Source: Lachnospiraceae bacterium UBA6987
GTDB taxonomy: Bacteria; Bacillota; Clostridia; Lachnospirales; Lachnospiraceae
Reading direction: 5' to 3'
Length of the DNA: 64,000 nucleotides
NCBI GenBank assembly: GCA_002449955.1
Contig: DJYD01000030.1
Span: forward strand, 5,280-69,279
Positions 1 to 7,188 of the stretch are shown here, piece after piece (positions within the stretch are counted from its first letter, which is position 1; every line of letters starts with the position of its first letter). The notes beneath the pieces were generated by a model. It did no database searches, was not told the origin of the DNA, and worked only from the letters and a program-made list of their open reading frames with translations. Both the position numbers and the translations under genes were made by a program.

Positions 1-619
1 GGAACGGCTGACGGAAGACCATGCCGTCGGGCAGGCCGAGCGCCTTGCCGACCACGCGGACCTCGTCCTTGTACAGGAGCTTGACCGGTTCGACTAGTTC
101 AAAGTTCAGTTCCGGCGGCAGTCCGCCCACGTTGTGGTGCGCCTTAACGCCCTGTTCGGATTCCAGGATGTCCGGATAGATGGTGCCCTGTCCGAGGAAT
201 TCGATTCCCTCGAGCTTTCCGGCTTCTTCGGCGAAGACGTCGATGAATTCCTTTCCGATGATCTTGCGTTTGGTCTCGGGATCGGATACGCCGGCCAGTT
301 TGTCGAGGAAGCGGTCCACCGCATCCACGTAGATCAGATTGGCGCCAAGCTCTTCACGGAACACCTTGATGACCTGTTCCGGTTCACCTTTGCGCAGCAG
401 ACCATGGTTGACGTGCACGCATACGAGCTGCTTTCCGATGGCTTTGATCAGCAGCGCCGCGGTAACGGACGAGTCAACACCGCCGGACAGCGCCAGCAGC
501 ACCTTTTTATCGCCGATCTGCGCTCTCAGGTCCTTCACCTGCTCTTCGATAAAGGCCTGCGCCAGCTGCGGCGTCGTAATGCGTTCCATGGTATCCGGAC
601 GTTTATTTCCCTGCTCCAT
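1..619 (-). CDS. guaA: GMP synthase ATP-pyrophosphatase subunit (partial, 3' end beyond window)
   Basis: The reading frame runs off the left edge and starts at ATG 619, after a GGAGGG ribosome binding site. About 36 residues in it reaches the ATP-pyrophosphatase P-loop (LSGGVDSSV), then HVNHGLLRKGE, LAGVSDPETKRKIIG, QGTIYPDILES and HHNVGGLP, all hallmarks of GuaA, which converts XMP to GMP with ATP and ammonia. The usual N-terminal glutamine amidotransferase domain of about 190 residues is absent. A promoter and RBS directly upstream of this start show that this is not a truncated view. The enzyme would need a separate glutaminase subunit or free ammonia, as in the split archaeal type. The C-terminal dimerisation domain lies outside the window. 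Family is certain; nitrogen source is inferred. Confidence 0.93.
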   Translation of the reverse strand, partial: MEQGNKRPDTMERITTPQLAQAFIEEQVKDLRAQIGDKKVLLALSGGVDSSVTAALLIKAIGKQLVCVHVNHGLLRKGEPEQVIKVFREELGANLIYVDAVDRFLDKLAGVSDPETKRKIIGKEFIDVFAEEAGKLEGIEFLGQGTIYPDILESEQGVKAHHNVGGLPPELNFELVEPVKLLYKDEVRVVGKALGLPDGMVFRQPF

Positions 620-654
620 ACAAGATCCCTCCGTAATAAATCGATTTGCTCTGC

Positions 655-683
655 ATTATACACTCCCGCGTTCTGCTTTGCAA
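655..683 (-). promoter_or_regulatory. Promoter of guaA
   Basis: On the minus strand: -35 TTGCAA (678-683), 17-bp spacer, -10 TATAAT (655-660). The start would fall about 30 bp upstream of the guaA ATG. Confidence 0.75.
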
Positions 684-734
684 GAAAGATCGAAAATAAA
701 TTGACGCGCTTTTCTCCATAAATAGAAAAGCACT

Positions 735-763
735 TTGCGCATGCGGCCTGATTATGATAGAAT
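735..763 (+). promoter_or_regulatory. Promoter of the 810-1448 gene
   Basis: -35 TTGCGC (735-740), 17-bp spacer, -10 TAGAAT (758-763). Divergent from the guaA promoter. Confidence 0.65.
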
Positions 764-809
764 AACAATAACAACACAAAGAACGACCGCCAATAAGGGA
801 GGACACAGC

Positions 810-1448
810 ATGAGTATAATGGATGATTTATTGAAAAAGCTTAGTGCCACTGTCACAAATGCTCTGAGAAGCAGCGCCGTCAAAGTCAAATCAGATATTA
901 ATCAGGGCATCGATAACGCCGTTAAAAATGCGAAGCAGAAAGCTTCTATCCGAAAAAAGACGGTGAAATTTGACACGCTCCCGCAAAATGCGGAAGAGAT
1001 GAAGGCCATGCCGATATACGACCAAAAGGACGAATATGTGGTAGCCGCCTGCACCGTTGCCGCGCTTCTGCGTTACGCCGCAAATCAAAGTGACGGCAAA
1101 GCCATGCTCGATGTGTTAAACGGTCCTGAAAATCCTGCCAATATCGACCTGCAGCGTATGGATGAAAAGCTGATCGGAAATGACTATATGATCCGCTCCT
1201 ATTTTAAAGGCGCTTCGCCGGAGAATGATTACACCCCTACGCAGCCTTTTACCGTTGAACTGCTCGAGTACCAAAACAGCCGTGACATCGACAACTATCT
1301 GTATTTGTATGTCCCGAGCGGCGGAGCGGATAATCCCCGTCAGATCCAGCTGCGGAAAAAACCGTCCACCGGCGAATGGTTCATCTGGGTCTTCCAGGGC
1401 CTGCTGATGGATATCCGCATTCCGGTCTCCGAAGACAAGTGGGCCTAA
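810..1448 (+). CDS. Hypothetical protein, possibly DUF6935-like
   Basis: This is a 212-residue protein starting at ATG 810, chosen because AGGGAGG lies just upstream; an in-frame start at 735 falls inside the promoter. There is no signal peptide or membrane span. Residues 1-55 are lysine-rich and probably helical (LLKKLSATVTNAL, then repeated Lys/Ala). The rest is a compact mixed domain with YDQKDEYVVAACTVAALLRYA, and NYLYLYVPSGGADNPRQIQL near the end. The middle segment resembles what I recall of the DUF6935 family of Clostridia, but I cannot confirm this. The function is unknown. It has its own promoter and is AT-richer than the genes that follow. A short gap separates it from the alpha-glucosidase gene. 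Confidence 0.75.
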   Translation: MSIMDDLLKKLSATVTNALRSSAVKVKSDINQGIDNAVKNAKQKASIRKKTVKFDTLPQNAEEMKAMPIYDQKDEYVVAACTVAALLRYAANQSDGKAMLDVLNGPENPANIDLQRMDEKLIGNDYMIRSYFKGASPENDYTPTQPFTVELLEYQNSRDIDNYLYLYVPSGGADNPRQIQLRKKPSTGEWFIWVFQGLLMDIRIPVSEDKWA

Positions 1449-1517
1449 GCGGCAGCAGCCTAAACCGCCAGCATAACAGGTTATACTAAAACAATTCTTT
1501 TCGGAAAGGCATTGTCC

Positions 1518-3203
1518 ATGAAAACAGAATGGTACAAAAAGGCAATCGTTTATCAGATCTACCCCTTCAGTTACTGTGACGCCAACAATGATGGCTGGGG
1601 TGATATTGAAGGAATTATCTCAAAGCTCGACTATATCCGAGAGTTAGGCGCAACGGCCATCTGGTTCTCACCGCTATACCAGTCTCCTGATAAAGACTAT
1701 GGTTATGATATCAGTGATTACAGGGCCATTGATGAAAAATTCGGCAGCATGGCGGATTTCGAGCGTTTACTGAACGAATGTCACAAGCGGGACCTGAAAG
1801 TGATCATGGACATGGTCGTTAACCACACCTCAACGGACCACCCCTGGTTTAAAGCCGCCATGTCATCACCGGACTCACCTTACCGGGATTATTACATCAT
1901 CCGGAAAGGCCGCCGGAAAAGGGGAAAGCTCCTTCCGCCGACCAACTGGGTCTCCTCCTTTACGGGAAGTGCCTGGGCACGGATAGAGAATACCGACGAG
2001 TATTATCTGCATCTTTTCTGCAAGGAGCAGGCCGATCTGAACTGGGATAATCCCAGGGTCAGGCAGGAAATCGTCGATATTCTGAATTTCTGGCTGGAAA
2101 AAGGGGTTGACGGCTTCCGTTTTGACGTCTTCAATGTCTCTTCCAAGGTCCATCCTCTGAAGGATGACAAGGGCCTTTTCAATTTCCTGAAAGGGGAGAA
2201 ATACTTTGTCGACGGCCCGCATATGCATGAATACCTACGGGAGCTGAACGAGAAGGCGCTTTCTCATTTTGACTCCTATACGGTCGGGGAGTCTTATCAT
2301 CCCTCGCCGGAAAATGCCAGAGAATATGTCAGGGCTGAGAACCGGGAACTCGACACGATCTTCAACTTTGCACATCTTGACGCGGACAATGCCCTCGGCC
2401 TGAAATTCATCCCGAAGCGCTTTGATCTGAAGCAGTTTAAGCGCGGCCTGTTTGCACCTCAGCTGGCGCACCACGGAGAAGGATGGAACACGTTGGTTCT
2501 GGAGAATCACGATACGCCCCGGAGCGTCAGCCGTTTTTCCATTAACACGAGAAAATTCCGCTATGAAGCCTCCACCATGCTGGCTACACTGACTTTCCTG
2601 GGCTTCGGCATCCCGTTCATTTACATGGGACAGGAAATCGGTATGACGAACAGCCGTTTCCGCCACATGGATGAGCTAAAGGATCCGGTCAGTCATTTTG
2701 TCTATGACCTTTTAACCGCTCATTTTATGCCAAAGAACCTGGCCTTCCGCATGGTGCGCTTCGGGGCCCGCGATCATGCCCGCGTGCCGATGCAGTGGGA
2801 TGACAGCACAAATGCCGGCTTCAACCACGGTGCGAAGCCCTGGCAGTGTATGAACCCGAACTACAGGGAAATCAATGTTAAAAAGGACCTTGACAGTGAC
2901 CGGTCCATCTACCGCTATTATCAAAAACTGCTGTCCATAAAGAAGAATCATCCGGCTGCCATTTACGGCAGAGTGGATGAATATGCGCATGATGACCGCC
3001 GCATCGTTGCCTACAGCCGCGAATACGAAGGAAACAGGCTCTTTGTGGTCGGAAACTTTTCGAAGCGTCCTGTGCAATACCGCCTGCCCGGCTGGACGAA
3101 ATATGCAGAAACCCTGCTGGAAAACTACGGCGGATTTTCCGCGGAAAGCGGCACGGTGACGCTCAGGCCTTATGAAGCAGCCGTGCTGGAAGTAAAGCGC
3201 TGA
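1518..3203 (+). CDS. GH13 alpha-glucosidase (oligo-1,6-glucosidase type)
   Basis: This is a cytoplasmic 561-residue glycoside hydrolase of the usual length for GH13 oligo-1,6-glucosidases and trehalose-6-phosphate hydrolases. The N-terminus WYKKAIVYQIYPFSY and the four GH13 regions are present: VNHT (101-104), GFRFDVFN with nucleophile Asp203, VGES with acid/base Glu258, and ENHDTPR with Asp332. A small C-terminal beta domain follows. It should release glucose from alpha-1,6 or alpha-1,4 gluco-oligosaccharides; exact specificity cannot be read by eye. ATG 1518 is preferred over TTG 1512 because the GGAAAGG RBS then sits 8 bp away. The amidohydrolase gene follows 30 bp downstream on the same strand, with no obvious pathway link. 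No sugar transporter is adjacent. Confidence 0.93.
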   Translation: MKTEWYKKAIVYQIYPFSYCDANNDGWGDIEGIISKLDYIRELGATAIWFSPLYQSPDKDYGYDISDYRAIDEKFGSMADFERLLNECHKRDLKVIMDMVVNHTSTDHPWFKAAMSSPDSPYRDYYIIRKGRRKRGKLLPPTNWVSSFTGSAWARIENTDEYYLHLFCKEQADLNWDNPRVRQEIVDILNFWLEKGVDGFRFDVFNVSSKVHPLKDDKGLFNFLKGEKYFVDGPHMHEYLRELNEKALSHFDSYTVGESYHPSPENAREYVRAENRELDTIFNFAHLDADNALGLKFIPKRFDLKQFKRGLFAPQLAHHGEGWNTLVLENHDTPRSVSRFSINTRKFRYEASTMLATLTFLGFGIPFIYMGQEIGMTNSRFRHMDELKDPVSHFVYDLLTAHFMPKNLAFRMVRFGARDHARVPMQWDDSTNAGFNHGAKPWQCMNPNYREINVKKDLDSDRSIYRYYQKLLSIKKNHPAAIYGRVDEYAHDDRRIVAYSREYEGNRLFVVGNFSKRPVQYRLPGWTKYAETLLENYGGFSAESGTVTLRPYEAAVLEVKR

Positions 3204-3233
3204 AGGATTCTGGCCTGAAAGCAGGGAAATGCG

Positions 3234-4841
3234 ATGAAATCGATTTGGTACAACGGTCTTGTCTATACGGGAGAAGACGCGCTGCAGACGGCTTTTCTTG
3301 CGGAAGACGGCATCTTCAGGGCGGTCGGGAGCGACGCGGAGATCCTTGCCCTTGCGGATGAGGATACGGTCTGCAAGGATTTAAAGGGTCAATTTGTCTG
3401 TCCCGGCTTCAACGACTCCCACATGCACCTGCTCGGCTTCGGGCAGGCCTTAATGGGTGCGCAGCTTGCAGAGCATACAGGCAGCCTTGCGGAGCTGCTC
3501 CGCTATCTGAAGGAATATGCCGCGGAAAATCCGCTGCGCGAAGGCCGCTGGCTGACCGGCCGCGGCTGGAACCAGGACTATTTTCAGGACGTCTCCCGCA
3601 TGCCGGACAGGCATGATCTGGATGAGGTATCCACGGACTATCCGATCCTCATCATGAGGGCCTGCGGGCATGCCTGCGCGGTCAACTCCAAAGCCCTTGA
3701 GATCGCAGGGATAACGGCAGCCACGCCTTCCCCGGAGGGCGGCCTCATCGGCTCCGAGGGCGTGGGGCCTGACGGAAGGCTATACGACAATGCCATAGAA
3801 CTCGTGAAAGCCTTCGTTCCCTCCCCGGACAAGGAAGATCTTAAAGAGATGATCCGCCTTGCCTGCCGGGCCCTGAATTCGTACGGGATAACGAGCGTTC
3901 AGACCGACGATTACTGCGTGTTCCGCGAGATCCCCTTTGAGACCGTGAATGCCGCCTACCGGGAGCTTGAGGAAAGCGGCGAGCTGAGCGTACGTGTATA
4001 CGAGCAGGCAAACTTTACGGAGGAAGCGGAGCTCGAGCGTTTTATTCAGGCCGGAAATCTCACCGGAAGCGGCAGCCGCATGTTCCGCATCGGTCCCCTG
4101 AAGATGCTCGGAGACGGGTCTTTAGGCAGCCGGACCGCCTGGCTCTCCCGGCCCTACGCCGATGCGCCGGAGACCCGCGGTTTTCCGCTGTTCAGTGCGG
4201 AAAAAATGCGGAAAATGATCGGGCTTGCCCATGCTAGCGGCATGCAGGCCGCCGTCCACGCGATCGGCGACGCCTGCCTGGATCAGGTCCTTGACGCCAT
4301 CGAAGCGGCGCTTAAGGCGCAGCCCCGGAAAGACCACCGCCACGGCATCGTGCACTGCCAGATCAGCCGTCCGGATCAGCTTAGGCGCATCCGGGATCTC
4401 GGCCTCCACGTCTACGCCCAGTCGATCTTTCTCGACTACGACAACCATATCGTGGAAAAGCGGGTGGGTCCGGAACTTGCCACCTCGAGCTATTCGTGGA
4501 AGACTCTGATGGAGGAAGGCGTTTCGGTCTCGAACGGCTCCGACTGCCCGGTGGAACTCCCGGACGTGATGCGGGGCATCGAATGCGCCGTCACGAGGAC
4601 CTCGCTTGACGGGACCGGCCCCTACCTTCCGCAGGAAGCCTTCACCGTAAGGGAGGCGCTTGACAGCTTTACTCTCCGCGGCGCCGAAGCGAGCTTTGAG
4701 GAGGCCTTCAAGGGGCGCATCGCCCCGGGCTTTGCCGCCGATTTCACCGTGCTCGAAAAAAGCCCCTTCGCCGTAAAGGCGCAGGAGCTTCATGCGATCG
4801 GCGTCGCCGCCTGCTTCTTAGGCGGCCGCCAGGTGTATTGA
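3234..4841 (+). CDS. YtcJ-like amidohydrolase (amidohydrolase family 3)
   Basis: This is a 535-residue metal-dependent hydrolase. It opens with a small beta domain (WYNGLVYTG), followed by the metal-binding H-x-H of FNDSHMHL (His63, His65), WLTGRGWNQD, GDGSLGSRTAWL, HAIGDACLDQ, HCQISRP and the C-terminal NGSDCPVE with the catalytic Asp. This order matches the YtcJ branch of the amidohydrolase superfamily, whose members hydrolyse amide or carbamate bonds; natural substrates are mostly unknown. There is no signal peptide, so it is cytoplasmic. It lies 30 bp behind the glucosidase and probably shares its transcript. It ends next to a non-coding repeat-like element and faces the serine dehydratase gene. 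Confidence 0.88.
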   Translation: MKSIWYNGLVYTGEDALQTAFLAEDGIFRAVGSDAEILALADEDTVCKDLKGQFVCPGFNDSHMHLLGFGQALMGAQLAEHTGSLAELLRYLKEYAAENPLREGRWLTGRGWNQDYFQDVSRMPDRHDLDEVSTDYPILIMRACGHACAVNSKALEIAGITAATPSPEGGLIGSEGVGPDGRLYDNAIELVKAFVPSPDKEDLKEMIRLACRALNSYGITSVQTDDYCVFREIPFETVNAAYRELEESGELSVRVYEQANFTEEAELERFIQAGNLTGSGSRMFRIGPLKMLGDGSLGSRTAWLSRPYADAPETRGFPLFSAEKMRKMIGLAHASGMQAAVHAIGDACLDQVLDAIEAALKAQPRKDHRHGIVHCQISRPDQLRRIRDLGLHVYAQSIFLDYDNHIVEKRVGPELATSSYSWKTLMEEGVSVSNGSDCPVELPDVMRGIECAVTRTSLDGTGPYLPQEAFTVREALDSFTLRGAEASFEEAFKGRIAPGFAADFTVLEKSPFAVKAQELHAIGVAACFLGGRQVY

Positions 4842-4850
4842 GCTGCAGAC

Positions 4851-4931
4851 TGTCATCTTAAGAAGAGAAGGGCCCTTCCCTGTCATCCTGAGGAGCGAAG
4901 CCCCCGCAGGGGACAAGCGACGAAGAATCTT
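4851..4931. repeat. Dispersed non-coding repeat-like element
   Basis: Between the convergent amidohydrolase and sdaA genes lies a segment containing TGTCATCCTGAGGAGCGAAG, an internal inverted repeat CCCCCGCAGGGG, and CGACGAAGAATCTT. A second degenerate copy of the opening (CTGTCATCTTAAGAAG) lies just before it. This phrase resembles a short repeat I know from many bacterial genomes. No coding frame is evident. Copy number in this genome cannot be seen here. Confidence 0.5.
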
Positions 4932-6134
4932 TCACACCGGCTTCCGGTATATCTCCGCGAGTCCGCCGTGCGCGGTCTCGCGGTATTTTTCATTCATATC
5001 CTTTCCGGTCTGGTACATGGTCTCCACCACATCGTCGAAGGAAATCTTGCGGATGCCGGTCATGAAGCGGGAAAGATTCACGGCGTCCATGGCCCGCATG
5101 GCGCCGACGGTATTCCGTTCGATGCAGGGGATCTGCACCAGCCCGCCGACCGGATCGCAGGTCAGCCCCAGGCTGTGTTCCATGGCGATCTCGGCGGCAT
5201 ACTCCGTCTGCTTGGCACTCAGCCCGTACAGGGTCGCAAGCGCTGCTGCCGCCATGGAGCTAGCACTGCCGATCTCGGCCTGGCAGCCGCATTCGGCGCC
5301 GGAGATGCTCGCATTCGTGCGGATCACGTTGCCGATGAGGCCCGCGACTGCAAGCGCCTCCAGGATCTCGTTTTCAGGGAAGCCTTTATCCTTCTGCATG
5401 AAATAAAGGAGCGAAGGCAGCACGCCGCAGCTGCCGCAGGTCGGGGCCGTCACGACCACGCCTTCATCGGCATTTTCCTCACTGACGGCGTACGCGTAGG
5501 ACGCGATCATTCGGTTCATGGTGACGTCCGGACTCTCGTTGTAGCAGCGTGTTTTATTGATCATCTTGGCCACGCGCTTGTTGTGCAGGCCGCCGGGCAG
5601 CTCGCCTTCCGCCGCCAGCCCGCGCTCGACCGCCTCCTTCATGGCCGCCCAGACTGCGGCAAGATAAGGCGTCAGCGACGGGCCCTCCGTGCGATAGATG
5701 AATTCCTTCAGGCTGATGCCCTCCTGATGGCAGTGGTAGAGCATCTCGCCGAAGGTCTTCTGCGGATAGATCTCGCGGTCCTCTTCATGGCCGCCTCCGC
5801 CTTCCCAGCGGATGGAGCCGCCGCCGATGCTGAAGATGCGTTTGCTGCCCAGAAGCTCGCCGCCGCGGAAGGCCTTGAACAGCATGGTGTTCGGGTGCGG
5901 AAGATCCGTCTCGTCATTATTGCAGTGAATGACGGCGTCCGGCAGGATCCGGCGGATCGCTTTTCCCGTGCCGTGCCCCTCTCCGGTGAACGCTAACGAA
6001 CCGAACAGCGTGACGTCAAAGACATCTGCCTCCGGATAGAGCGACTTGAACCATTTTGCGGCCCTGAACGGACCGACGGTATGAGAGCTGGAAGGTCCCT
6101 GCCCGATCTTGTATACGGTCTTGATGCTGCGCAT
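4932..6134 (-). CDS. sdaA: L-serine ammonia-lyase, iron-sulfur, single-chain
   Basis: This 400-residue enzyme deaminates L-serine to pyruvate and ammonia. The beta-domain signature GQGPSSSHTVGP is at the N-terminus, followed by the alpha domain with TAPTCGSCGVLPS, SGAECGCQAEIGSASSMAAA and LTCDPVGGLVQIPCIERN, which carry the cysteines that bind the labile 4Fe-4S cluster. Both domains are fused in one chain, unlike the split SdaAA/SdaAB of Bacillus. The start at 6134 follows a AAAAAGGAGAA RBS; a longer frame upstream has no RBS. It has its own promoter and is divergent from the DUF1847 gene. The oxygen-sensitive cluster fits an anaerobe fermenting amino acids. The product pyruvate may feed the same metabolism as the arginine and oxaloacetate operons nearby. 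Confidence 0.96.
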   Translation of the reverse strand: MRSIKTVYKIGQGPSSSHTVGPFRAAKWFKSLYPEADVFDVTLFGSLAFTGEGHGTGKAIRRILPDAVIHCNNDETDLPHPNTMLFKAFRGGELLGSKRIFSIGGGSIRWEGGGGHEEDREIYPQKTFGEMLYHCHQEGISLKEFIYRTEGPSLTPYLAAVWAAMKEAVERGLAAEGELPGGLHNKRVAKMINKTRCYNESPDVTMNRMIASYAYAVSEENADEGVVVTAPTCGSCGVLPSLLYFMQKDKGFPENEILEALAVAGLIGNVIRTNASISGAECGCQAEIGSASSMAAAALATLYGLSAKQTEYAAEIAMEHSLGLTCDPVGGLVQIPCIERNTVGAMRAMDAVNLSRFMTGIRKISFDDVVETMYQTGKDMNEKYRETAHGGLAEIYRKPV

Positions 6135-6174
6135 GGTCTTTCTCCTTTTTGGTTTTTCGTGCTTTTCTGCTCCT

Positions 6175-6203
6175 ATCATAAACGCATCCCTGCGGAAAAG
6201 CAA
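6175..6203 (-). promoter_or_regulatory. Promoter of sdaA
   Basis: Minus strand: -35 TTGCTT (6198-6203), 17-bp spacer, -10 TATGAT (6175-6180). Confidence 0.65.
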
Positions 6204-6261
6204 TCACGAAACTTATGGCCCGGCAAAGTGCAGAAAATGCATTAAAGGAAATCCCTTCGGT

Positions 6262-6290
6262 TTGCAATTGGCGGCCGGATATTGTAAAAT
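6262..6290 (+). promoter_or_regulatory. Promoter of the DUF1847 gene
   Basis: -35 TTGCAA (6262-6267), 17-bp spacer, -10 TAAAAT (6285-6290). It is back to back with the sdaA promoter. Confidence 0.65.
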
Positions 6291-6345
6291 AATGATAAGA
6301 TACTGCGGCGCACGGCGCGCACGATCATAAAAAGGAGAAACTGCC

Positions 6346-6999
6346 ATGGGAGAAAAATTCAGCTGCGCGGACTGCCATGTCAAGGCCTGCAGAACAAAGT
6401 CGGAAGAAAAATATCCTGTATTTTGTCCGACCAAGAATCTTAATCCGGATGTTTTAAGCGAAGTTTTACTGGAATACGAGGATGAAGAAACCAGAAAGCT
6501 CACCGTCACATCAGCCTGCCTTGAGAGCGAATACTACTGCAGGCTTACCCGTGTGGAAGAGACAGTAAAATTCATCGAGCGGATGGGCTATCACAAGATC
6601 GGCGTTGCGACCTGCGTGGGGCTGCTTGATGAAGCACGAATCTTTACCAGGATCCTCCGCGCGCACGGACTGGACGTCTATACAGTCTGCTGCAAATGCG
6701 GCGCGGTCGACAAGACGGCTGTGGGCGTACCGGAAGATAAGAAGCTGAACGGCGGCGGCGCGCACGAATCCATGTGCAACCCCATCCTGCAGGCAAAGAT
6801 CCTGGAGCTTGAGCAGACCGAATTCAACGTCATGATCGGGCTCTGCGTCGGCCATGACACGATCTTTCTGCAGCACTCCGCCGCGCCCGTGACCGTCCTC
6901 ATCGTCAAGGACCGCGTGCTCGGCCACAACCCGGTGCAGGCATTATATCTGGCAAATACCGGCTATTCGCGGTTCAAGGAAGAGCTTTCAAAACAGTGA
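6346..6999 (+). CDS. DUF1847 family probable metal-binding protein
   Basis: This is a 217-residue cytoplasmic protein. The N-terminus carries a cysteine cluster (Cys7, Cys10, Cys15, Cys27) of the kind that binds zinc or an iron-sulfur cluster, and further cysteines follow in VCCKCGAVDK and at MCNPI and GLCVGHD. This pattern and length fit the DUF1847 family of anaerobes; its function is not established. AAAGGAG precedes the ATG. The gene is monocistronic between its own promoter and the promoter of the arginine operon. A role linked to serine or arginine catabolism would be guesswork based on position only. Confidence 0.8.
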   Translation: MGEKFSCADCHVKACRTKSEEKYPVFCPTKNLNPDVLSEVLLEYEDEETRKLTVTSACLESEYYCRLTRVEETVKFIERMGYHKIGVATCVGLLDEARIFTRILRAHGLDVYTVCCKCGAVDKTAVGVPEDKKLNGGGAHESMCNPILQAKILELEQTEFNVMIGLCVGHDTIFLQHSAAPVTVLIVKDRVLGHNPVQALYLANTGYSRFKEELSKQ

Positions 7000-7041
7000 G
7001 CAGACGAGCCGAATATCTGAGTACGAAAACGCATCAGGGGC

Positions 7042-7070
7042 TTGTATTTTCAAGTGATTTCTGCTATATT
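7042..7070 (+). promoter_or_regulatory. Promoter of the arginine/ornithine catabolic operon
   Basis: -35 TTGTAT (7042-7047), 17-bp spacer, -10 TATATT (7065-7070). Predicted transcription start is near 7077, leaving a leader of about 110 nt. Confidence 0.65.
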
Positions 7071-7092
7071 TAAAGTCAGAAAAGACTACGGC

Positions 7093-7150
7093 AAAAAGCA
7101 GGTGGGTATCATATCGTTTTTCGGTGGAACACTCGCCGGCTTTTTTCGTG
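7093..7150 (+). terminator. Leader terminator/attenuator before the arginine operon
   Basis: The arm AAAAAGCAGGTGGGT (7093-7107) pairs with ACTCGCCGGCTTTTT (7131-7145), giving 14 pairs with one mismatch. A T run continues past the stem. It lies downstream of the predicted promoter and upstream of the first gene, so it may act as an attenuator. The alternative is a terminator of the DUF1847 gene. Confidence 0.6.
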
Positions 7151-7188
7151 TGAAACCAAAAATGAAAACGCTATAACAAGGGGGAATT

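Noticed and set aside
4968..5996. Long rightward open frame of 342 codons opposite sdaA
   Set aside because: It is a codon-bias shadow of sdaA; its translation has no domain, no RBS, and the sdaA frame holds clear catalytic motifs.
7102..7176. Short leader peptide frame (GTG start) within the arginine operon leader
   Set aside because: It has no RBS, only one arginine codon, and no run of control codons, so classical peptide-driven attenuation is not supported.
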